From Flavobacteriaceae bacterium (lineage in GTDB: Bacteria; Bacteroidota; Bacteroidia; Flavobacteriales; Flavobacteriaceae), in contig VMCW01000009.1 of NCBI GenBank assembly GCA_008081175.1, forward strand, positions 1 to 11,457: DNA of 11,457 bases, written 5' to 3'. Within the stretch, counting starts at the first letter, position 1; every line of letters starts with the position of its first letter. Shown here piece by piece: positions 6,490 through 11,457 of this stretch. The translations under genes were made by a program, and so were the position numbers. The notes under the pieces are model-generated. The model saw only the letters and a program-made list of their open reading frames with translations. It was not told the DNA's origin and made no database searches.

Positions 6490-8211
6490 TTAACGATTGC
6501 TTTGTCTACTTAATTTCTTTTGTAATGCTGTTTTTTTACAAACCCCGTCAAAACTATCTGTTGCGTCACCAGAGGTGATAAAGAGGTTTTCTTTTTTTAT
6601 GACTTTAATCAGCTTGCTTTTTATAATCAAATCACGGGCAGGACCTATTGCTCCTACTACCATAACTCGTATTCCGTTTTGCTGCAATTTTTTTACAACA
6701 TCAATAAGTTGTTCCGTCGCGGTACTGTCTATATAATTAATTGCTCTTGCGTTTATAACAAAACCTTTAACTTTTCCTTTATTTTTTCCCACAGCATCAA
6801 AAACAAGTTTTTTAAAATACTGAATATTGCCGAAAAAAAGTTGTGCATCAAAACGCAAAATGATCAAATCTTCTCTGATTACAACTTCATCTGGAAAACG
6901 TTCTATGTTTTTGAAATAGTTGGTTGTTCCAATTCTCCCTAAAAAAGCATGATGTGGCTTGGAAGTTCGGTAAACCAGCAGCAATAATGAAAATAGTATT
7001 CCGAAAAGTATGCCTTGTGTTATTCCAACAAATAAGGTGAGTAAAAAGGTAAGAAGGAGAACCAAAAACTCGTCTTTTCTGCTCTTATATAAACGAGCTG
7101 CGTAATTGAAATCTAAAAGGTTTACCACGGCAACAATAATGATTGCACCCAAAACGGCTTTTGGCAGAAAATAGAACCAATGGGTAAAGAACGTCAAAAT
7201 CACAGCGACGACAAGTGCGCTTGTGAGTGCTGCAACTCCTGTTTTTGCTCCTGCTTGGTCATTAACTGCAGTTCTGGAAAACCCACCTGTTGTAGGATAG
7301 GATTGAAATAAAGAGCCAATTATATTAGAAGCTCCCAGGGCAATGAGTTCTTGATTGGGGTTGACTTCATAATTTTTATGTTTTTCCTGTACCGCTTTTG
7401 CAACGGAGATGGCTTCCATGTATGCTACTAGGGCTATAGTTAGTGCGATAGGCAATAAGGTCTGGACAGTCTCCCAGTCCAAGTCAGGGAGTGTAAATGA
7501 GGGCATACCACTGGGAATATTTCCTACAACAGCAACTCCAGCCTTGTCCTGCTGGCCAAAATATACCCATAGAATTCCAATAATTACTGCTATCAAAGCT
7601 GAAGGGATTTTAGAATTCCACCTCTTTATGGTTGTAATAAGTATAATACTTGCCACCCCGATCAACAAGGTTGGTAAATGAACGACTGTCTCGCTCTCCA
7701 GTATTGAGCGAATGAAAACATGGAGCTTATTGCTCTGGGCCAGCGGAACCCCCAAAAGATGTTTTAACTGACTCAGTCCGATTATGATTGCAGCAGCAGA
7801 GGTAAACCCACTAATGACAGGCTTTGAAAGGAAAGAAACGATAAATCCCATTCGAAAAAGACCTAAAAGGAATTGAATACCTCCCATAATTAAAGCTAAA
7901 GCGATGGCTAGTTGGATGTATTGACTTGGTGAAACTAAGCTTAGTGCTCCAAGCCCTGCAGCTACCAAAAGCGAGTCCATAGCTACCGGCCCTACAGCTA
8001 ATTGTCTGGAAGTTCCCAAAACGGCGTAAACTATTTGAGGTGTTAGAGCAGCATACAATCCGTAAATAGGAGGTAATCCTGCGATCAAAGCATAGGCCAT
8101 TCCCTGAGGTATAAGCAATACAGCAACGGTGATTCCTGCAAGCAAATCGTTTTTGAGGTATTCAGACTTGTACTCTGATATCCAACCTAGTATGGGGAAA
8201 TAGTTTTTCAG
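6490..8211 (-). CDS. SulP-family anion transporter with STAS domain; likely CTG start
   Basis: This is an inner-membrane transporter of about 573 residues. The membrane domain carries PQGMAYALIAGLPPIYGLY near its N-terminus and SYPTTGGFSRTAVN further on, both typical of SulP sulfate/anion transporters. A C-terminal STAS domain (about 440-547) has the conserved loop YIDSTA (Asp495, Ser496). Bacterial relatives move sulfate, bicarbonate or other anions; the operon suggests a sulfur oxyanion. The start is odd. A TTG at 8145 would cut off conserved sequence, because the frame continues upstream with KNYFPILGWISEYKSEYL, the usual SulP N-terminus. Between the inferred transcription start and that segment there is no ATG, GTG or TTG in frame. 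CTG at 8211-8209 sits exactly where the initiator Met is expected, so I place the start there. Function is well supported; substrate and start codon are not proven. Confidence 0.88.
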   Translation of the reverse strand: MKNYFPILGWISEYKSEYLKNDLLAGITVAVLLIPQGMAYALIAGLPPIYGLYAALTPQIVYAVLGTSRQLAVGPVAMDSLLVAAGLGALSLVSPSQYIQLAIALALIMGGIQFLLGLFRMGFIVSFLSKPVISGFTSAAAIIIGLSQLKHLLGVPLAQSNKLHVFIRSILESETVVHLPTLLIGVASIILITTIKRWNSKIPSALIAVIIGILWVYFGQQDKAGVAVVGNIPSGMPSFTLPDLDWETVQTLLPIALTIALVAYMEAISVAKAVQEKHKNYEVNPNQELIALGASNIIGSLFQSYPTTGGFSRTAVNDQAGAKTGVAALTSALVVAVILTFFTHWFYFLPKAVLGAIIIVAVVNLLDFNYAARLYKSRKDEFLVLLLTFLLTLFVGITQGILFGILFSLLLLVYRTSKPHHAFLGRIGTTNYFKNIERFPDEVVIREDLIILRFDAQLFFGNIQYFKKLVFDAVGKNKGKVKGFVINARAINYIDSTATEQLIDVVKKLQQNGIRVMVVGAIGPARDLIIKSKLIKVIKKENLFITSGDATDSFDGVCKKTALQKKLSRQSNR

Positions 8212-8228
8212 CTCGTATAAATTTTGTT

Positions 8229-8236
8229 CAAAAATA
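8229..8236 (-). promoter_or_regulatory. Candidate -7 box of the sulP-dioxygenase-yeeE operon
   Basis: The minus strand reads TATTTTTG, a perfect TANNTTTG match. Transcription would begin near 8223, about 12 nt before the CTG start at 8211. No TTTG -33 element is present at normal spacing, which fits an activator-dependent promoter. The palindrome at 8257-8272 ends 20 nt upstream of this box. Confidence 0.55.
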
Positions 8237-8256
8237 GGGTACTTATCTTGATTCGA

Positions 8257-8272
8257 TGTAACATAAGTTACA
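8257..8272. promoter_or_regulatory. Perfect 16-bp palindrome, probable Crp/Fnr-type operator
   Basis: The sequence is TGTAAC-ATAA-GTTACA on the plus strand, with perfect 6-bp arms and a 4-bp centre. It contains the GTA-N8-TAC pattern seen in several Crp/Fnr-family sites. It overlaps the stop codon of the Crp-type regulator gene (8268-8270). Its centre at 8264.5 is about 41.5 bp upstream of the transcription start predicted from the TATTTTTG box, the classical class II activator position. The likely ligand is the regulator encoded immediately upstream, but binding is inferred. Confidence 0.6.
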
Positions 8273-8909
8273 GGAGATTTGCTTCGCTGAGCGTGATCGT
8301 ATTTCTTCCAAGACGGAGTACACCTTCATTTTCCAATTGTTTCAATAATCTCGATATAACAACACGAGAGGAATTTAAATCATTTGCTATTTCAAGATGT
8401 GTAACCTCTAAAACAGTATTATCAGTGACTTTTGCTTTTTCGGTTAAATAATTCATTAATCGTTCGTCTAATTTTAAAAAGGTCAAAGCATCTACCGCTT
8501 TCAAAAGCTCTGAAAGACGGGTGTTGAAGTTATTAAAGACAAAGGAGCGCCAGCTCTTGTATTTGGCAAGCCAGGGGTCCATGTAGTTCACCGGAATTAA
8601 TATGAGACGAACATCTGACTCGCAAAGGGCTCTGATTTCACTTTTTGTTTGTCCTAGACAACAATTTAATGTCATTGCACAGGTATTGCCAAATTCAACG
8701 AAATACAAAAGCAATTCATCTCCAGATTCATCTTCTCGTACGATTTTGATGACACCATCAAGAATAAGTGGGATGTGCTGGATTGATTCTCCTATATCGA
8801 TCATGAGCTCTCCTTTTTCCACATTTTTGACGACCCCCACTCGATTCATTTCCTCAAGTAACTGAGGCTCAAAAAGACTTTCTACAGGCGACAAATCAAC
8901 CTTCTTCAT
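8268..8909 (-). CDS. Crp/Fnr-family transcriptional regulator, cysteine-rich effector domain
   Basis: The protein has 213 residues. The N-terminal cyclic-nucleotide-binding-like fold (about 10-120) has the KGELMIDIGE and HIPLILDGVIKIVRED strands. A dimerisation helix (about 120-145) follows, then a winged helix-turn-helix (about 147-210). The recognition helix is about 180-192 (SSRVVISRLLKQL), and the wing has LRLGRNTITL. The cAMP-pocket pattern (Gly-Glu followed by Arg-Ser/Thr) is missing; that region reads GNTCAMTLNCCLG. Cysteines 77, 83, 84 and 96 cluster there, which suggests thiol, persulfide or metal sensing. The spacing does not match the N-terminal Fe-S cysteines of E. coli Fnr. The gene lies directly upstream of the sulfur operon in the same direction, with a palindrome at its stop codon, and is divergent from topA. 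It probably activates the sulfur operon. The family is certain; the signal is inferred. Confidence 0.93.
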   Translation of the reverse strand: MKKVDLSPVESLFEPQLLEEMNRVGVVKNVEKGELMIDIGESIQHIPLILDGVIKIVREDESGDELLLYFVEFGNTCAMTLNCCLGQTKSEIRALCESDVRLILIPVNYMDPWLAKYKSWRSFVFNNFNTRLSELLKAVDALTFLKLDERLMNYLTEKAKVTDNTVLEVTHLEIANDLNSSRVVISRLLKQLENEGVLRLGRNTITLSEANLL

Positions 8910-9010
8910 GACAATTAAGTTTGGATTAAAGGAAATTGAAATTACAAGATATAAAAGAATATTTTGCTATTTGGTTGCTCTAAAATTTTATAGTTCCAAA
9001 AAAACTTACC

Positions 9011-9018
9011 TACTTTTG
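9011..9018 (+). promoter_or_regulatory. Candidate -7 box of topA
   Basis: TACTTTTG on the plus strand is a perfect TANNTTTG match and would give a leader of about 15 nt before the topA ATG at 9039. The -33 region is AT-rich without a clear TTTG. A second plus-strand match, TAAGTTTG at 8916-8923, would give a much longer leader and is less likely. The 8910-9038 gap holds nothing else recognisable apart from the minus-strand box at 9023-9030. Confidence 0.45.
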
Positions 9019-9022
9019 TCAG

Positions 9023-9030
9023 CAAAATTA
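9023..9030 (-). promoter_or_regulatory. Candidate -7 box facing the Crp-type regulator gene
   Basis: The minus strand reads TAATTTTG, a perfect TANNTTTG match. It would start transcription near 9017 and give the regulator mRNA a leader of about 107 nt. It is a mirror image of the topA box, joined through TTTTG-TCAG-CAAAA (9014-9027), so the two promoters would overlap and could exclude each other. No better match lies closer to the regulator ATG at 8909. A chance match is possible. Confidence 0.3.
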
Positions 9031-9038
9031 CCCATCTC

Positions 9039-11457
9039 ATGGCTAAAAATTTAGTAATCGTAGAGTCACCTGCTAAAGCAAAAACCATTGAAAAGTTTTT
9101 GGGAAAGGACTATAAAGTTGCCTCTAGTTTTGGCCATATTGCAGACCTACCGTCCAAGGAATTAGGTGTTAATGTGACTGGAGATTTTTCTGCGAAATAC
9201 ATAGTAAGTAGCGACAAAAAGAAATTAGTCTCAGAACTAAAAGGACTGGCAAAAAAAGCTGAAACTATTTGGCTAGCTAGTGATGAAGATCGGGAAGGAG
9301 AAGCTATTGCATGGCACCTTGCAAACACACTCAATCTTACTTCAGCTAATTCTAAGCGAATTGTTTTTTCTGAAATCACCAAAAATGCCATTTTAAAAGC
9401 TATAGAAAAACCGAGAACTATAGATTACAATTTGGTAAATGCACAACAAGCGAGGAGAATACTTGATCGTCTTGTGGGCTATGAACTTTCGCCAGTATTG
9501 TGGAGAAAGGTAAAGGGGGGACTTTCTGCTGGGAGAGTCCAATCGGTTGCTGTAAGAATACTCGTAGAAAGAGAAAGAGAAATCAGAAACTTTATCCCCG
9601 AGAGGAGTTTTAAAACTCAAGCACTATTTAAGACAAATAATCAAAAACCAATTCCCACGCAGCTTCAAAAGGTTTTTACCTCAGAAGCAGAAACACAAGA
9701 TTTTCTCCAGAAAAACACCTCCGCTCAGTTTAAGGTTAAGGAGATTAAAACCCGACCTGCAAAAAAGAGTCCTGCTCCTCCTTTTACTACATCAACACTT
9801 CAACAAGAAGCCTCACGAAAACTCTTTTTTTCGGTAAGCAAAACAATGACTATTGCCCAGCGATTGTACGAAAGTGGATACATAACCTATATGCGTACAG
9901 ACAGTGTCAACCTTTCGGAGGAAGCGCTTGAAAAAATCAATGCACAAATAACATCTTCCTACGGAAAAGACTATGTGCAAAACAGAAAATTTAAAACAAA
10001 AAACAAAGGTGCTCAAGAGGCACATGAGGCAATACGGCCTACTAATTTTGAAAAGAAAGAGTTAAATATTGATTATGACCAGGCGAGGCTTTACGATTTA
10101 ATTTGGAGAAGAACAGTCGCTTCACAAATGCGAGACGCTGCTCTAGAACGCACCCAAATAGCTGTTGAGGCTAGTACACATTCTTATGAATTTATAGCCA
10201 AAGGAGAGGTCATAACATTTGATGGGTTTTTAAAGCTTTATTTAGAAGGGGTAGACGATGAGGTGGACGAAGATAATACGATGTTGCCCAAGGTAGAAGT
10301 TGGAGCTACCTTAGACTTAAATAAAATGATTAGTACCGAACGATTTTCTCGTCCTCCATACCGATACACCGAAGCCTCTTTGGTAAAAAAAATGGAGGAA
10401 TTGGGAATAGGAAGACCCTCTACTTATGCTCCTACTATTACCACTATTCAAAACAGAAACTATGTAGAGAAAGGATCCTCAGAAGGAACTGAGCGAGAAT
10501 ATCAGCAATTGACATTAGAGGGAGGGAGTGTAAGAACTGGAAAACAAACAGAGCGGATCGGTGCTGACAAAGGTAAATTACTCCCTACTGATATAGGAAT
10601 GATTGTCAATGATTTTTTAGTTGAAAATTTTAAAAACATACTCGATTACAATTTTACTGCTGAGGTAGAGCAAAACTTTGATGATATTGCTAGTGGGAAT
10701 AAAGACTGGACCCAAATGTTAAAGATTTTTTACGATCAATTTCATTCTACAGTAGAACATGTAAAAGAAAATGCTCAGAGAGAATCTGGAGAACGTGTGT
10801 TGGGAGTAGATCCAGGATCTGGAAGGCCTGTGAAAGTACGATTGGGTAAATTTGGACCCATCGCTCAAATTGGAGATCCAGAAGAAACAGAAAAACCCAT
10901 TTTTGCAAGTTTAGCCCCTAATCAGCAGTTGGAAAGTGTCACTTTTGAAGAAGTCTTAGCGCTTTTTGAGATGCCTAAAACATTAGGAACTTTTCAGGAA
11001 GATGAGGTGGTTGTCAACAACGGTAGATTTGGTCCCTACATAAAGCACAAAGGAGTTTTTGTTTCGCTTCCTAAGGGTATGCTAGCAACGGAAGTTGATT
11101 TGGAGAGCGCTAAAGCACTTATTACTGAAAAGCAAAAGGCAGATGCTCCTATCTTTACCTATAATCAATTGCCCGTTACCAAAGGGGTGGGTCGATTTGG
11201 TCCTTATCTTAAATGGAGTGGACTTTTCATAAATGTCAACAAAAAATACGATTTCGATAATCTTACAGATCAGGATATTATCACTTTAATTGAAGAAAAA
11301 GTTCAAAAGGAAAAAGAGAAAATAGTTCAAGATTGGAGTGAGGCTGGAATCCGTATTGAAAAAGCCCGATGGGGGAGGCATCATATCATAAGGGGAAAGC
11401 AAAAAATAGAAATCGGCAAAGAAATAGATGCGACCAAGCTCACCTTGACAGACGCAG
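9039..11457 (+). CDS. topA: DNA topoisomerase I (type IA), C-terminus beyond window
   Basis: The ATG at 9039 opens a frame of 806 complete codons that is still open at the window edge. The enzyme relaxes negative supercoils through a 5'-phosphotyrosine link. The TOPRIM domain has Glu9 (VIVESPAKAKT) and DEDREGE (82-88) as metal-binding acidic residues. SAGRVQS (163-169) follows. The catalytic tyrosine is Tyr284 in YITYMRTDS. GIGRPSTYAPT begins at Gly456. The C-terminus has no zinc-finger cysteines, and I found no cysteine in the visible protein. Instead it has repeats spaced about 55-60 residues apart: GKFGPI (603), GRFGPYI (662), GRFGPYL (718) and RWGRHH (777). This repeat type is usual for Bacteroidota TopA, whose normal length is around 840, so only about 30-40 residues should be missing. 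The gene is divergent from the Crp-type regulator. The assignment is certain. Confidence 0.97.
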   Translation, partial: MAKNLVIVESPAKAKTIEKFLGKDYKVASSFGHIADLPSKELGVNVTGDFSAKYIVSSDKKKLVSELKGLAKKAETIWLASDEDREGEAIAWHLANTLNLTSANSKRIVFSEITKNAILKAIEKPRTIDYNLVNAQQARRILDRLVGYELSPVLWRKVKGGLSAGRVQSVAVRILVEREREIRNFIPERSFKTQALFKTNNQKPIPTQLQKVFTSEAETQDFLQKNTSAQFKVKEIKTRPAKKSPAPPFTTSTLQQEASRKLFFSVSKTMTIAQRLYESGYITYMRTDSVNLSEEALEKINAQITSSYGKDYVQNRKFKTKNKGAQEAHEAIRPTNFEKKELNIDYDQARLYDLIWRRTVASQMRDAALERTQIAVEASTHSYEFIAKGEVITFDGFLKLYLEGVDDEVDEDNTMLPKVEVGATLDLNKMISTERFSRPPYRYTEASLVKKMEELGIGRPSTYAPTITTIQNRNYVEKGSSEGTEREYQQLTLEGGSVRTGKQTERIGADKGKLLPTDIGMIVNDFLVENFKNILDYNFTAEVEQNFDDIASGNKDWTQMLKIFYDQFHSTVEHVKENAQRESGERVLGVDPGSGRPVKVRLGKFGPIAQIGDPEETEKPIFASLAPNQQLESVTFEEVLALFEMPKTLGTFQEDEVVVNNGRFGPYIKHKGVFVSLPKGMLATEVDLESAKALITEKQKADAPIFTYNQLPVTKGVGRFGPYLKWSGLFINVNKKYDFDNLTDQDIITLIEEKVQKEKEKIVQDWSEAGIRIEKARWGRHHIIRGKQKIEIGKEIDATKLTLTDA

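Noticed and set aside
8208..8264. An ATG-started frame (18 codons, stop at 8210-8208) just upstream of sulP, or a sulP start at this ATG through a one-base indel in the T5 run.
   Set aside because: The ATG lies inside the palindrome and upstream of the TATTTTTG box, so it would not be on the inferred transcript. The peptide has no recognisable features. A sequencing indel remains possible but is not needed, because CTG at 8211 fits the family N-terminus.
9110..10025. Minus-strand open frames of 70-93 codons across topA, and similar frames opposite the other large genes.
   Set aside because: They lie antisense to strongly recognised proteins, have no family features or promoters, and show low-complexity compositions typical of shadow frames.

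Overview
The window is AT-rich, densely packed chromosomal DNA from a member of Bacteroidota, most likely Flavobacteriia. Three things support this. The order miaB - sigma-54 activator - lptE - tetratricopeptide protein is a known flavobacterial arrangement. The candidate promoters carry the Bacteroidota -7 box TANNTTTG with no Shine-Dalgarno sequences. TopA ends in tandem GxFGPY repeats with no zinc fingers.

From left to right, the layout is as follows. Positions 1-3931 (minus strand) hold a tight operon transcribed as miaB, a sigma-54 AAA+ activator, lptE and a TPR-like protein that leaves the window at base 1. Its genes overlap or lie 2 nt apart. Positions 3932-4063 are a 132-nt gap with the probable miaB promoter and a small palindrome over its -33 region. 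Positions 4064-8211 (minus strand) hold a sulfur operon: a SulP-family anion transporter, a CstB-like persulfide dioxygenase/rhodanese fusion, and the two halves of a split YeeE/YedE (TsuA-like) transporter. Positions 8268-8909 (minus strand) encode a cysteine-rich Crp/Fnr-family regulator just upstream of that operon. Positions 8910-9038 are a divergent promoter region. Positions 9039-11457 (plus strand) encode topoisomerase I, truncated by the right window edge.

The most interesting part is 4064-8909. The Crp-type regulator has no recognisable cAMP-pocket signature but has four cysteines in its effector domain. Its stop codon lies inside a perfect 16-bp palindrome, TGTAAC-ATAA-GTTACA. Twenty bases downstream of the palindrome is a perfect TATTTTTG -7 box, which puts the palindrome near -41.5, the usual position of a class II Crp/Fnr activator site. 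The inferred transcript starts so close to the transporter that no ATG, GTG or TTG fits its expected N-terminus. A CTG at 8211 fits instead. My working model is that the regulator senses sulfane sulfur, or a related redox signal, and switches on persulfide oxidation to thiosulfate plus movement of thiosulfate or other sulfur oxyanions across the membrane. The enzyme and transporter families are well supported. The sensing role, the operator and the CTG start are inferences. No gene-free stretch exceeds about 130 nt, and I saw no RNA gene, CRISPR array, insertion sequence or clear intrinsic terminator.
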